The translations under genes and the position numbers were made by a program. This document shows positions 1 through 10,025 of a stretch of DNA of 64,000 bases, one piece after another (position 1 is the stretch's first letter; every line of letters starts with the position of its first letter). A model generated the notes under the pieces. That model was given only the letters and a program-made list of their open reading frames with translations. It had not been told where the DNA came from and did no database searches. This stretch comes from Synechococcus sp. SB0662_bin_14 (lineage in GTDB: Bacteria; Cyanobacteriota; Cyanobacteriia; PCC-6307; Cyanobiaceae). Location of the stretch: assembly GCA_009840445.1 (NCBI GenBank), contig VXNS01000084.1, forward strand, positions 1 to 64,000, read 5' to 3'.

Positions 1-1057
1 CGCCGTCCCCTTCAGGCTCACTGTTGGATTGGGGCGCCGGATCGTTGTCGCACACCTTCACCTCCGACGTGTAGGGATAGCCCACGGTGTACTTGCCGAA
101 GCCGCTACCGCCGGGATCCAAACCCATCTTGCGGATGGGGTCTTCACCCCTCAATTCCGGGGCCAGCCGCAACACCGTGAACCTGTAGGTATGGACGCCG
201 TCCGCTTCGTGAACATCGTTCTCTGACGAATACCTGATATCACCCTCCCGTCCGCCGACGTTGAACTGGTACGCGCCGCCAGTCACCGGGATATACTTGG
301 TGCTGTCCTTGTTGGTAAGTTTACCATTGACAAGTTTGGTGTCACTGGGATCCTGCATCTCCACCTTGTAACCCACCGACAGGATTTTCTCCCTGCTCTG
401 CACCGCCTGGCTCAGTAAGATCTCAAACCATAGATCCGCCCTTCCCTCCCCGTGATGACACACCACTGCTCCGTTTTCTTCCTTATACCCTCTTGCTCTT
501 TTCGCATATTCCGGTCTCTTTCTCGCTCCTCTTGCTGAGACCGCTTCCCTTGTTGTTGCAAGAACTCCGGTGATGTTTATGCCATACAGGCGCATTTTGA
601 TGATAGAACTTCCAGTAAAAACCCAGACAGAGCCAGGAGTGGGGTCCAGAGCAGTAATCTGGTTGTTGATACTCCAGCCCGGTTGCGCCCGGCTGTCCTC
701 GTTGTGGGAAGACGTCGTAAGCAATCCTATGGCATTGCCACCGCTCACTGCGGGCGCCACCAAGAAGTAACGGGTATTCGCTTCGAGCCTGATGCCTGAG
801 GTCGTGGTGAACAACTGTTTCGCACGGTCATATTTCAAGGTGCCGATGGTACTGCCCGGTCTCCCGCTAGATTCGTTGCGGACATCAATGGTCAACTCAG
901 TTGTAGACGTGAAAGGATCAACACATGTTGTGCTACTATTACAAGCCCTTACCACCATTTCGACGCTTTGCAAGAGGAAACCGTTATCGCTTGGCCCGGT
1001 CGTAAACCCCTGACCACGGTGGAACCTTAGCAAGGCGCCAGGGCCGGTTGACTGACC
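1..1057 (-). pseudogene. Frame-shifted downstream continuation of the surface-protein gene (runs off the left edge)
   Basis: Manual minus-strand translation gives an open frame (RILVSNLGQSTGPGALLRFHRGQGFTTGPSDNGFLLQSVEMVV...) to the window edge. It resembles the N-terminal repeat of the upstream ORF (QTFVSNTGQTSKPSGLFLNFDVAMQFTTGNHITGYRLSSIEVSF). Confidence 0.6.
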
Positions 1058-2559
1058 TAAATTGCTGACGAGGATCCGCCCGTCGGGACCCGCACCCACT
1101 GTGGGGGGATCGGCGCACTGCTGATGCTGATGGTGAAGTCGTCGTAGATGGCGCCGCCGTTGCCGTCGCTTGCGGTCACACGCACTGTCAGGGCGCCCAC
1201 GTCACCCGATGCGGGCGTGCCCGAGAAGGTGCGGGTGGCAGAACTAAAGCTCAGCCAGGTGGGCAAGGGCGTGCCGTCCCTCTTCGTAGCCGTGTAGGTC
1301 AGTGTGCCACTGTTCGGGTCCGTAAAGGTGTCGGCTGGAAACGTATAGCTGAACGCCGTTCCCGCTGTTGCCCTCTGGGGAGGGATGGCGTTGGCCACAA
1401 TCGGACCCACGTCGTTAATCGTCACCGTCCGCTTCGTCTTGTCGATATCAATCCATTGATCCAGGCTCAACGGACTCACCCTCTCCAGGGTCAGCTCCAC
1501 CGTCTCGCCGTTGTCCGCCACGTTGTCCGTCAAGGCCACCACCCGCACCTGGAGGCGCTTGTGGCCCTGCGGTGCGAACAGATACGTCCACTTGCCGAAG
1601 GTTTCGGAATAGCTGCAGGCGCCACTGAGCCACCGCCTGTCGCCCGGAGCCTTGTATTGCAGACGGTAATCCCGGTTCTGGCAAGGGGTGGCCGTGCCGC
1701 CCACCGCGATGTAGACCCAGGTCGGGTTCACGGAGCCGATCAAGGTGAGATCGAGAACCGAGATCCCGGCATCCCCCTTATTATCCTCCCTCACCGTGGC
1801 CTCCGATGGGGCTCCCAAGGTCAACCTGGGAGGGCTTTCGGTGCCTTTGATTGCCATCTGGATAAAGTTTCCTGTGAAGCGGTTGAAACTATGAGTTGTG
1901 TTGGCACCACGTGTATAAAGATCTCCGATGCTCCAGCCCGACGCCGAGCCAGCATCCTCGCTCCCTGATCCTGTCCTTTGGATGGAAGTGAAAGCGGAGT
2001 TGGTCGAATCTTCGGAATCAATCAAGAAAACATATTGGGTATTCGGTTCAAGGAGAATGCCGCTTGTTTCCGTTGCCGTGAACTCCAATGTCTGGGGAGT
2101 ATTCGACTGTGTAAGAGTAGGGGGTGTAAGGTTTCCAATCAGAGTGCCTGGATTGTTACCGCTTCTGGTGTAGATGCCGGCACTGTACGAGAACGAACCG
2201 CGAATTGAACGAAAAGAAACCTCGATGCTGGACAACCTGTAGCCGGTAATGTGGTTACCAGTTGTAAACTGCATGGCGACGTCAAAGTTCAGAAAAAGAC
2301 CTGAAGGTTTTGATGTCTGACCGGTGTTGCTGACGAAAGTCTGCGTCGTCTGCGCAGCGGCCTCCGGGACGGCGCTAAAGCACACGAGCGCCAGCAACGG
2401 CGCCAGGAACAACGCGCCACCAGAGCCTCTCGTTGCACTTGACAGCAACGGTAACGGTCGGCACGGTTGCTTCGTCGCCAAGCCCAGGGCCAACGGCAGA
2501 CACCGCAGGGTTGGCAGCAGGCGCAGCCAGCGGCGCCGTGGAGCGGATAGCCTCCTCAT
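1057..2559 (-). CDS. Secreted/surface repeat protein with choice-of-anchor-like and putative Ig (He_PIG/cadherin-like) domains
   Basis: 500-aa ORF with a signal-peptide-like N-terminus and He_PIG-like motif 'IPPQRATAGTAFSYTFPADTFTDPNSGTLTYTATKRDGTPLPTWLSFSSATRTFSGTPASGDVG'. Confidence 0.65.
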   Translation of the reverse strand: MRRLSAPRRRWLRLLPTLRCLPLALGLATKQPCRPLPLLSSATRGSGGALFLAPLLALVCFSAVPEAAAQTTQTFVSNTGQTSKPSGLFLNFDVAMQFTTGNHITGYRLSSIEVSFRSIRGSFSYSAGIYTRSGNNPGTLIGNLTPPTLTQSNTPQTLEFTATETSGILLEPNTQYVFLIDSEDSTNSAFTSIQRTGSGSEDAGSASGWSIGDLYTRGANTTHSFNRFTGNFIQMAIKGTESPPRLTLGAPSEATVREDNKGDAGISVLDLTLIGSVNPTWVYIAVGGTATPCQNRDYRLQYKAPGDRRWLSGACSYSETFGKWTYLFAPQGHKRLQVRVVALTDNVADNGETVELTLERVSPLSLDQWIDIDKTKRTVTINDVGPIVANAIPPQRATAGTAFSYTFPADTFTDPNSGTLTYTATKRDGTPLPTWLSFSSATRTFSGTPASGDVGALTVRVTASDGNGGAIYDDFTISISSAPIPPQWVRVPTGGSSSAI

Positions 2560-2566
2560 GGCCGCC

Positions 2567-2611
2567 GATCCGATCCGATCCGATCCGATCCGATCCGATC
2601 CGATCCGATCC
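2567..2611. repeat. Pentanucleotide tandem repeat (GATCC)9
   Basis: Nine perfect consecutive GATCC units read directly in the sequence. Confidence 0.97.
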
Positions 2612-2612
2612 G

Positions 2613-2618
2613 ATTATA
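2613..2618 (-). promoter_or_regulatory. Consensus -10 box TATAAT on the minus strand, adjacent to the (GGATC)9 repeat
   Basis: Plus-strand 'attata' reads TATAAT on the minus strand, just upstream of the repeat and the 2559 start codon. No clear -35 at 17 nt (TTGCCC is 20 nt away). Confidence 0.5.
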
Positions 2619-2777
2619 GCAGAAAGCTTAGCGGTTTGGGGCAATCCCGATGGGGAAAGCTGGTTGCCCCCTTGGTGCTTGGAGGAGACCATCAAAGGAC
2701 AATGACACAACGAACCCAAATGTAAGCCATAGGGCATTGGGGCCTGTGGACCACCCGCCCCTTGGCGATCAAGGATT

Positions 2778-3491
2778 CTACCGACTCCTGACATTCGGAC
2801 GCTCCTTGGAGACAAAAGTTGCCCCCTCCCGGACCTTTTCCAACAGCCTTTTCAGCCGTTGCCCCAGGGCCGGATCACCTAAGGAGAGGTTGCCAAACAG
2901 CTTCTGCCCCAGGGCAACGGCATCCACGGCGCCCGTCTGCAGCCACTGGAGCGCAGTCTCCGGCCCAAGCCCCCCGGCAGCAATGCAAGTGGGAAGTGGC
3001 CCAAGGGGGCCCCGCAGTTGGGACCAGTAGTGAAGCCCCAGGGCGGTGGCGGGGAACAGTTTCACCATGGTGCAGCCGTGGCAGCGGGCCTGATGCACGT
3101 CCGTGGGTGTGAAGACACCCGGCACCAGGGTGATGCCCAGTTTCCTGGCGTGTAGCAGAAGCTCTGGCTGCCAGATGGGCATGAACCCATAGGACAAACC
3201 AGCGGCGGCAACCTGGTCCAGTTGCTGGGCTGTGGTCACACTGGCGGCCCCCAAATGCATCTGGGGGCACCGTTCCCGCAGCACGGGGATCAGTTCGGGC
3301 AACCATGGCGCTGTCCAGGCCAACTCCACATGGCGCCAACCCACGGCCTGCAGCAACTCCACTTCCGCCAGGGCCCGCCGGGGGTCAGGGGGTCGCAACA
3401 CAGCCAGCAGGGGCTGACGGGCCAGGCTTGCTCCCAAGCCTGGCGGGTCCGCCGATGGATCACCCGATGGAGTCGCCATCGCCAACCTCAA
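2778..3491 (-). CDS. eda: KDPG/KHG aldolase-family protein
   Basis: ORF with aldolase-like pattern 'GAASVTTAQQLDQVAAAGLSYGFMPIWQPELLLHARKLGITLVPGVFTPTDVHQA...VKLFPA'. Confidence 0.8.
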   Translation of the reverse strand: MRLAMATPSGDPSADPPGLGASLARQPLLAVLRPPDPRRALAEVELLQAVGWRHVELAWTAPWLPELIPVLRERCPQMHLGAASVTTAQQLDQVAAAGLSYGFMPIWQPELLLHARKLGITLVPGVFTPTDVHQARCHGCTMVKLFPATALGLHYWSQLRGPLGPLPTCIAAGGLGPETALQWLQTGAVDAVALGQKLFGNLSLGDPALGQRLKRLLEKVREGATFVSKERPNVRSR

Positions 3492-3530
3492 TCACGCCGG
3501 GGGCGCCTGTGTTTGGCAACGAGCGGGGAG

Positions 3531-5375
3531 CTAAAGGTAAGCCGCTGCCCGCACGTCCCTGGTCACCAGAAGGTTTTGCAGTTCGTCCGCATCAACGGTT
3601 TCCTGGTCCACCAGCATTTGGGCCAGCTCATCGAGAATTGACCTGTTTTTGATGAGCACGTCCTTGGCGCGGCGGTAGGCCCCATCCACCAGGCTGGCCA
3701 CCTCCTCGTCAATGAGGGCAGCGGTGTCGTCGGAAAAATCCCGCTCGCTGGCCATGTCACGGCCCAGGAACATGCCGCTGTCCTGGCGGCCCAGCGCCAC
3801 GGGTCCCAGGCGGTCACTCATGCCAAAACGGGTCACCATCTGACGGGCCACACGGGTGACCTGCTGCAGGTCGTTGGACGCGCCGGTGGTCACTTCCTCG
3901 TCTCCGTAGACAATTTCTTCGGCCACCCGCCCCCCCAGGGCAACAGCCATCTGGTTTTCCAGATAGGCGCGGGAGTAAAGGCCGGAGTCCAGACGCTCCT
4001 CGCTGGGGGTAAAGAAGGTGAGGCCACCGGCCCGACCCCGGGGAATGATGCTGATCTTTTGCACGGGATCGTAGTCCGGCATGAGGGCCCCCACCAGGGC
4101 ATGGCCCCCCTCGTGATAGGCCACCAAGCGTTTGCGACGCTCGCTCATCACCCGATCTTTCTTCTCCGGGCCAGCCATGAGCCGTTCAATGGCGTCGTTC
4201 ATCTCGTCCATGGACACCTCCGTCAATTGACGGCGCGCAGCCAGGATGGCGGCCTCGTTGAGCAGGTTGGCCAGATCAGCCCCCGTGTAGCCGGGGGTGC
4301 GCCGGGCCACTTTGCTCAGATCCACCCCTTTGCAGAGGGTTTTGCCCCGGGCGTGAACCTGGAGGATTTGCAGGCGTCCCTTGTAGTCCGGCCGGTCCAC
4401 CACCACCTGGCGATCAAAGCGGCCTGGACGCATCAGGGCCGCATCCAGCACGTCCGGCCGGTTGGTGGCCGCCACAATGATGATGCCGGTGTTGCCCTCG
4501 AAGCCGTCCATCTCGGTGAGCAGTTGGTTGAGGGTTTGCTCCCGTTCGTCGTTGCCGCCCCCCAGCCCGGCGCCCCGCTGGCGACCCACGGCATCGATTT
4601 CGTCGATGAAGACGATGCAGGGGGCGTTCTTCTTGGCCTGCTCAAACAGGTCCCGCACCCGGCTGGCCCCCACGCCCACAAACATCTCCACAAATTCCGA
4701 GCCGGAGATGGAGAAGAAGGGAACCCCCGCTTCACCGGCAACAGCCTTGGCCAGAAGGGTTTTCCCGGTTCCAGGGGGACCCACCAGCAACACACCCTTG
4801 GGGATTTTGGCCCCCACCGCCGTGAAACGATCCGAATTTTTGAGGAAGTCCACCACTTCGGTGAGCTCCAGCTTGGCCCCCTCGATGCCGGCAACATCAT
4901 CAAAGGTGACCTGGGTCTTGGGCTCCATCTGGACCCGGGCCCGGCTCTTGCCAAAACTCATGGCGGGATTCCCGCCGCCGGACTGCATTCGACGGAGCAG
5001 GAAAAACAGGCCGCCCAACAGCAGCAGGGGGAACGCCAGGCTGAGGAGGGCAGCCTGCCAGGCGGGCGGGCCGGAATCAGGCAGCACGGCAATATCCACT
5101 TGGTGCTGGCTCAGCAGGGGCAGCAAGTTCTGGTCAGGGGCCAGGTTCACCAAGGAGCGCCGGTTGTCCGTATGCACCACCTGAGCACTGCGCTGATCGG
5201 AAGCAATGGCCACCTTGGCCACCTGGTTGGCCTCCACTTGGTCGATAAACTCGCTGTAGCGCAGAGGTTGGGGCGCGTTGGATTGCCCCCGCTGGGGAAT
5301 AAAGGCCGTGACAATGGTGAGGAGGATCACAGCCAGCAGGGCATAAAGACCTGCATTACGCCAGCGCTTGCTCAC
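3531..5375 (-). CDS. ftsH: ATP-dependent zinc metalloprotease FtsH
   Basis: 614 aa with Walker A 'GPPGTGKT', SRH, and zinc motif 'HEGGH'. Confidence 0.97.
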   Translation of the reverse strand: MSKRWRNAGLYALLAVILLTIVTAFIPQRGQSNAPQPLRYSEFIDQVEANQVAKVAIASDQRSAQVVHTDNRRSLVNLAPDQNLLPLLSQHQVDIAVLPDSGPPAWQAALLSLAFPLLLLGGLFFLLRRMQSGGGNPAMSFGKSRARVQMEPKTQVTFDDVAGIEGAKLELTEVVDFLKNSDRFTAVGAKIPKGVLLVGPPGTGKTLLAKAVAGEAGVPFFSISGSEFVEMFVGVGASRVRDLFEQAKKNAPCIVFIDEIDAVGRQRGAGLGGGNDEREQTLNQLLTEMDGFEGNTGIIIVAATNRPDVLDAALMRPGRFDRQVVVDRPDYKGRLQILQVHARGKTLCKGVDLSKVARRTPGYTGADLANLLNEAAILAARRQLTEVSMDEMNDAIERLMAGPEKKDRVMSERRKRLVAYHEGGHALVGALMPDYDPVQKISIIPRGRAGGLTFFTPSEERLDSGLYSRAYLENQMAVALGGRVAEEIVYGDEEVTTGASNDLQQVTRVARQMVTRFGMSDRLGPVALGRQDSGMFLGRDMASERDFSDDTAALIDEEVASLVDGAYRRAKDVLIKNRSILDELAQMLVDQETVDADELQNLLVTRDVRAAAYL

Positions 5376-5449
5376 TGTCCTGTTTGCATTGGAGGTGAAG
5401 CAACCCTAACGAGCCACCGGGGCGGTTGGGTCAGGGCGGTCCCCATGGC

Positions 5450-6610
5450 TCAGGCTGCCCGCAGCACCTCCACCACGGAGCGGAAGGCAAACCACTCGGG
5501 AATGTCCTCCCCACTCCGCAGCATCTGGCGAAACCTGGTGCCACTCAGCTTCTTGACGTGCAGGTTCTTTTCTGCGGCGCGGTCGGCGCTGATATAGCCC
5601 TCCTCTTCCGTGTACACTAGGTTGAGAGACGGAACCACCTGCATGCCCAGCTCGTGGCAGTGGGTTCTGGCCAGATCCTGGGCGTCGTAGGGACCGTAGA
5701 AGTCTTCGCCGGTAATGGAGGATTTGCAGCCGGCCATGTCCCGACCGATGATGAAATGGGTGCAGCCGTAGTTCTTGCGGATGATCATGTGCTGGAGCGC
5801 CTCCCGCGGGCCGGCCATGTGCATGGAGTAGGGCAGATAGCTCCAGTGGATGCGGGGGTTGTTCACCTCTTCAGCAAGGCGCTCATAGGTTTTCACCCGC
5901 ACCTCGCCAGGGATGTCGTCCCCCTGGGTGGGGCCGCAGGTGGGATGCACCAGCACCACCCCGTCCGATGCCACGTTCTCCGCCTCCAGCGCCCCGGTGA
6001 ACAGTGCATAGTGGGCCTTATGGATGGGGTTGCGGCATTGGAAGGCCACCACGTCGCGCCCCTTGGGAAGGTGGTCACGCAATTGCGTGGGGGTCTGGCA
6101 GGAAAATCCCCGGTGGGGCAGGCTCAACCCGTGAACCGGGCCACCCAGGTAGTAGCGGCCCCGCTCCCCGCTGATCATGCGCACCGCGGGATGTTCAATA
6201 GAGGTTGTCCCGTAGCACTGCTGGGCTTCCCAGGGTTTGTTGGGGAGCCACTTGCTCGCCACGTCCATCACGGCCAGAAACTGGCCCCGATAGGTGAGCA
6301 GGAGACGATCACCCGGCGCAATATCCTCCCGATCCGTGTGGAACACAACAGGCAGCCCGAAGAGCAGGCCGCCGCTGGTGCGCATGGTATCGATGACGGC
6401 GTGATAGTCCTCCTCCCCCATGAAACCGCGCAGGGGCGAGAACCCACCCACCAGCAGCAACTCCAGGTCGCAGGCTTCCCGGTCGCCACAGGCCACCGTT
6501 TTGGTGACGGACTCCATCAGAGCAGGCCGGTCCGCTTCGGAAACCATCCGGTTGACCAGGCTGTTGCCGTGGGGAGCAATGTGGGACGGAGGACTGATGG
6601 TGGCGGTCAT
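5450..6610 (-). CDS. sat: Sulfate adenylyltransferase (ATP sulfurylase)
   Basis: Motifs 'FQCRNPIHKAHY' and 'IIGRDMAGCKSS'; start placed at MTATISPP. Confidence 0.95.
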   Translation of the reverse strand: MTATISPPSHIAPHGNSLVNRMVSEADRPALMESVTKTVACGDREACDLELLLVGGFSPLRGFMGEEDYHAVIDTMRTSGGLLFGLPVVFHTDREDIAPGDRLLLTYRGQFLAVMDVASKWLPNKPWEAQQCYGTTSIEHPAVRMISGERGRYYLGGPVHGLSLPHRGFSCQTPTQLRDHLPKGRDVVAFQCRNPIHKAHYALFTGALEAENVASDGVVLVHPTCGPTQGDDIPGEVRVKTYERLAEEVNNPRIHWSYLPYSMHMAGPREALQHMIIRKNYGCTHFIIGRDMAGCKSSITGEDFYGPYDAQDLARTHCHELGMQVVPSLNLVYTEEEGYISADRAAEKNLHVKKLSGTRFRQMLRSGEDIPEWFAFRSVVEVLRAA

Positions 6611-6739
6611 AGGTGCTAATGCAGCCGAAGGAGCTTGCTGCATTGTGCAGCAGCACACACCTTGCTGGACGCGAACATGGAGACGGTGGTGACCATGCAA
6701 GCCACCACCGTCGTCAACCTCCGGCAGGTCAAGGTCAAC

Positions 6740-7558
6740 TCAAGCCTTGTCAACCCGCCCGTAGAGTTCTCCAGTGATCTTCAGGTCCAGGGGCTCCTTG
6801 CTGCCCATGTCCGTGTCGGACTTCTGTAGCGCCGTGAACAGGCCGCTGAATTCACCGGTCTCCCCGTCCAAACGGGTGATGGACAGACTCAGGGTGCCCT
6901 CGCTCTCCAGGTAGCGCTTCACGTTTTCCCGCTCCAACTCCTCGGAAGTGCCCACTGGCACAAGCCCGACAGCGCTGTCATAGCCTGTGGTCAGGCCACG
7001 ACCCTTGGGATCGAGGAAGTTGCTGGTGCGGTAACTGGGAACGGTGTAGGAGCCTTCAAAGTCCGTGCTGGTGGTGATGGCCTCACCTGGGGCTGTGGCC
7101 ACCAGGTCCTTGCTGCTGAACACAAAGGGCACCTCCTCGCCACCAGGCATGATGACGGTGATCAACTGGAAGTCCATGCCGCCTTTCTCGGAAAAGGTGA
7201 CCTGGTCACCGTCAACCGTCAGGTCACCAAACACTTCATCCAGGGACGAGGTGTAGCGGGTGAGGATTTTCCCGTCCACAAAGCGGGGAGCTTGCCGTTT
7301 GTTGACGGGTTCCACCAGCACCTGAACGGAGGAGGGATGCAGGCAGACGTTCGTGAACTGGTAGCTGGCCTCCGGGTCCAACGGGATGACCCCCCGGGCG
7401 GACTCGTCCACAGTGAAGCAGTCGTTGGCCAGGCCGGTGTTGAGGATCTCGTCGTAGGTCAGGCCGGCGCGGGTCCTGGCCTTGGCATCACCGCCACAGG
7501 CGGTGACAAAAATCAGGCACAGCGCCAGAACAGCCGCGACCAGGGGGCGGAATCGCAT
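6740..7558 (-). CDS. psbO: Photosystem II manganese-stabilizing protein PsbO
   Basis: 272-aa lipoprotein-like N-terminus and PsbO motifs 'LTYDEILNTGLANDCFTV', 'DFQLITVIMPGGEEVPFVFSSKDLVAT'. Confidence 0.95.
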   Translation of the reverse strand: MRFRPLVAAVLALCLIFVTACGGDAKARTRAGLTYDEILNTGLANDCFTVDESARGVIPLDPEASYQFTNVCLHPSSVQVLVEPVNKRQAPRFVDGKILTRYTSSLDEVFGDLTVDGDQVTFSEKGGMDFQLITVIMPGGEEVPFVFSSKDLVATAPGEAITTSTDFEGSYTVPSYRTSNFLDPKGRGLTTGYDSAVGLVPVGTSEELERENVKRYLESEGTLSLSITRLDGETGEFSGLFTALQKSDTDMGSKEPLDLKITGELYGRVDKA

Positions 7559-7700
7559 TGCTCAAAAACCATGATCGGTCCCCGATCCTACAGGTGGAGA
7601 CCGGCCATCATGCTTACGATGTCGCAGCTTGCAACAGGCCTCAATGACCAACCCTCCTGGCCCGTCAAGTCCCCGTCCGAGCAATACAGCGTCCGGGTCC

Positions 7701-7982
7701 ATGGCTGACTGTCGCTTACAGGTTCTTCGGGACACCGTCCAGGCCCTGGTCGTTGATCGACGCGGTGACAGCGTGGGCCTGCTGGAGTTGTTGCGTGAAC
7801 TGGAGCGCTTCCACCGCCAGATTGAGCAGGGTCCCTTCCGTGACGCACTCCCTGATGGGCGCAACGCCCTCTATCAGCTTTTGCAAGACATGGAACGATC
7901 AGGTGGCTGGCCCTATATCCCGCGCCCCCGGCTGCGCAGCCTCCTGAAGATGCCGGAGACTTCCCCGGAGCACCGCAAGTAG
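7701..7982 (+). CDS. Hypothetical protein
   Basis: ORF from MADCRLQVLRDTVQALVVDRRGDS to stop; lies in the gap between psbO and coaBC. Confidence 0.5.
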   Translation: MADCRLQVLRDTVQALVVDRRGDSVGLLELLRELERFHRQIEQGPFRDALPDGRNALYQLLQDMERSGGWPYIPRPRLRSLLKMPETSPEHRK

Positions 7983-8000
7983 CTGTTCCGCACGGAATCC

Positions 8001-9260
8001 TTACGCCAGGATTGGTCGGGGTCCGGACCGTTGAAACTGGTGAAGCTCCCCAACCAGTGCCGACCAGACGGCGCCAGCCATGGTGGTCTTGTCCTGGCTG
8101 GCCAACCCGCACTCCTCACCGTCAGCCCACAGGAGAACGCCCCCGTTGGGCTGGTTGCCAAAGCCGCGTCCCGCAAGTCCGACGGGATTGAGGACGATCC
8201 AATCCAATCCCTTACGCCGCAACTTTTCCAGCGCCCGGGCCCGATCCAGCCCATGCTCGGCTGCAAATCCCAGCATCCACTGATCCCCCCGGGTGCGAGC
8301 CGCCAGGTCCGCCGCCAGGTCCGGGGTGTCTTGCAGGGGCAGGGGGTTGGGCAGTGCGCCCTTGGGCCACTTGACAGCATTGGTGATCCCTGGGGCATGA
8401 TCCGCCACCGCCGCCGCCATGACCAGCCCATGGACCTGGGGAAGACGCTGGGCAAGCGCCGCGCCCATCTCCGCGGCCGACACCACCGGGCAGGTGTCCA
8501 ACGGGTCCAGCCAACTGGCGGGCACGTTGCTCAGGGGGCCGTGGACAAGCTGCACAGCAGCGCCCCGCAGGGCGGCCATGAGGGCCATGGCCACACCCAT
8601 GCGGCCACTGCTGGGGTTGGTCAGGCAACGGACCGAGTCCAGGAACTCCCGTGTTGGCCCGGCGCTGCAGAGAATGCGCAAGCCCTTGAGATCAGCCACG
8701 CCGCCTGTGGCGAGGGCCGCTCTGATGCCCTGCAACAGCAGTTCCGGTTCCGGCAGCCGACCCATGCCGCGACTGTCGCAGGCCAGCAGGCCCCGGGCGG
8801 GGGCCATGGGAAGCAGGCGGGGCCACCGGCACAGGGCCTGCCAATTGGCCTGCACGGCGGGTGCGTCCCACATGGCTGTATTCATGGCGGGGGCTGCCAG
8901 CAGGGGGACCTGGGTGGCCAGAACGGTGCTGCTGAGCAACGTGTCCGCCATCCCGTGGACCAGTCGGGCCAGGGTGGTGGCTGAGAGCGGGGCCACCACC
9001 ACCAGCTCGGCCCACTCCGCCAGGGCAACGTGCAATGGTCGTGGCTGGCAAGGATCCCATTGGTGGGCCTCAAGGTTGCAGGACTGGCGGGAGAGGCTGG
9101 CCAAGGCCAGGGGACTGACAAATTGCTCCGCCTTGGGAGAGAGCACGCAGCGCACCTGCGCCCCCTGCTGCACCAGGCTGGACACCAACCGGGGCATCTT
9201 GACGGCGGCGATGCTGCCGCAAACAGCCACCAGAATGCGCCGACCCGCAATCGGATCCAT
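8001..9260 (-). CDS. coaBC: Bifunctional phosphopantothenoylcysteine decarboxylase/phosphopantothenate-cysteine ligase
   Basis: 'RRILVAVCGSIAAVK' flavoprotein start, 'APAMNTAMW', and CoaB 'AGPTREFLDSVRCLTNPSSGRMG'. The ORF can extend to 9332, but the N-terminal EDRAS-type repeat suggests the MDPIAG start. Confidence 0.93.
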   Translation of the reverse strand: MDPIAGRRILVAVCGSIAAVKMPRLVSSLVQQGAQVRCVLSPKAEQFVSPLALASLSRQSCNLEAHQWDPCQPRPLHVALAEWAELVVVAPLSATTLARLVHGMADTLLSSTVLATQVPLLAAPAMNTAMWDAPAVQANWQALCRWPRLLPMAPARGLLACDSRGMGRLPEPELLLQGIRAALATGGVADLKGLRILCSAGPTREFLDSVRCLTNPSSGRMGVAMALMAALRGAAVQLVHGPLSNVPASWLDPLDTCPVVSAAEMGAALAQRLPQVHGLVMAAAVADHAPGITNAVKWPKGALPNPLPLQDTPDLAADLAARTRGDQWMLGFAAEHGLDRARALEKLRRKGLDWIVLNPVGLAGRGFGNQPNGGVLLWADGEECGLASQDKTTMAGAVWSALVGELHQFQRSGPRPILA

Positions 9261-9303
9261 GGGCGCCCGATCTTCGGACGCCCGATCTCTGGATGCTCGG
9301 TCT

Positions 9304-9531
9304 TCAGTCTTCGTCAAAGGGCTCCTGGTCAATCAGGTGGCGATAGGGCTGCACCAGATCGGGCCGATGGATGGCCAATGCCCGTAGCAGGTGCCAATCC
9401 TGGAGGCCCGCAAAGGCGTCGGCATAGTCGTCCTCCTCCAAACGCCGGGCCATGGCGGCAACAGTGGTCCCGTTCATGGCGGCCAACTGCTGCTCAAGCT
9501 GGCGGGATGAACTGGTCAGGTCGGAACCCAT
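9304..9531 (-). CDS. Small protein, probable DUF2555 family
   Basis: 75 aa 'AAMARRLEEDDYADAFAGLQDWHLLRALAIHRPDLVQPYRHLID', resembling cyanobacterial DUF2555. Confidence 0.6.
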   Translation of the reverse strand: MGSDLTSSSRQLEQQLAAMNGTTVAAMARRLEEDDYADAFAGLQDWHLLRALAIHRPDLVQPYRHLIDQEPFDED

Positions 9532-9590
9532 GATCCGGAAAGGTGGGTATTCTCCAGTCTGGGGACAGGAGCGGGTATGGTGGACACCCT

Positions 9591-9663
9591 GGGGAGTTAG
9601 CTCAGATGGTAGAGCGCTGCGATCGCACCGCAGAGGTCAGGGGTTCGACTCCCCTACTCTCCA
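9591..9663 (+). tRNA. tRNA-Ala (anticodon CGC)
   Basis: Cloverleaf read manually: acceptor GGGGAGT/ACTCTCC with G3:U70 identity pair, D-arm GCTC/GAGC, anticodon stem CTGCG/CGCAG with loop ATCGCAC, T-arm AGGGG TTCGACT CCCCT. Confidence 0.95.
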
Positions 9664-9701
9664 TGGCCCCAGTTGGGACCTGACTATGCTAGAGTGCTTA
9701 T

Positions 9702-9902
9702 ATGTCTCAATCCAAGCGCGAGCAGGTGGTCAGCCATCTGCGCTACATCCGGCAAGAGTTGCGGGAAATGCACCAGGGGGTCCAGGAGGACGGCCTCTTG
9801 CCTGATCCTGGCGAAGTTCGCGGCGTCATGGCCCAGATGGAAGCGCTCCTGGAATTGGTCGCCGGTCGTTCAGCCCGCAAGGCCAAGAGTTCCACCAACT
9901 AG
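9702..9902 (+). CDS. Hypothetical small protein
   Basis: 66-aa ORF 'MSQSKREQVVSHLRYIRQELREMHQGV...' directly after the tRNA. Confidence 0.5.
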   Translation: MSQSKREQVVSHLRYIRQELREMHQGVQEDGLLPDPGEVRGVMAQMEALLELVAGRSARKAKSSTN

Positions 9903-10025
9903 CCTTGACCTCTCCTCCGCTGTTGAGGGAGGAGCCAGTGGCGCTGGTTTTTGGGAGCCGTCTGCAGTCTGCCGAAGTCGTGCAGGATGGTGAATCCAGC
10001 CGTTGGCTGCATGGGGTAGGCTTCC

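Noticed and set aside
2567-2611. CRISPR array
   Set aside because: Contiguous 5-bp microsatellite without spacers; no direct-repeat/spacer pattern or cas genes elsewhere in the window.
2375-2815. 146-aa minus ORF translating through the GATCC repeat
   Set aside because: Overlaps both the aldolase end and the surface-protein signal peptide in another frame; no homology-like features.
4059-5597. 512-aa plus-strand ORF opposite ftsH
   Set aside because: High-GC antisense shadow ORF with low-complexity His/Gly-rich translation; ftsH on the other strand is unambiguous.
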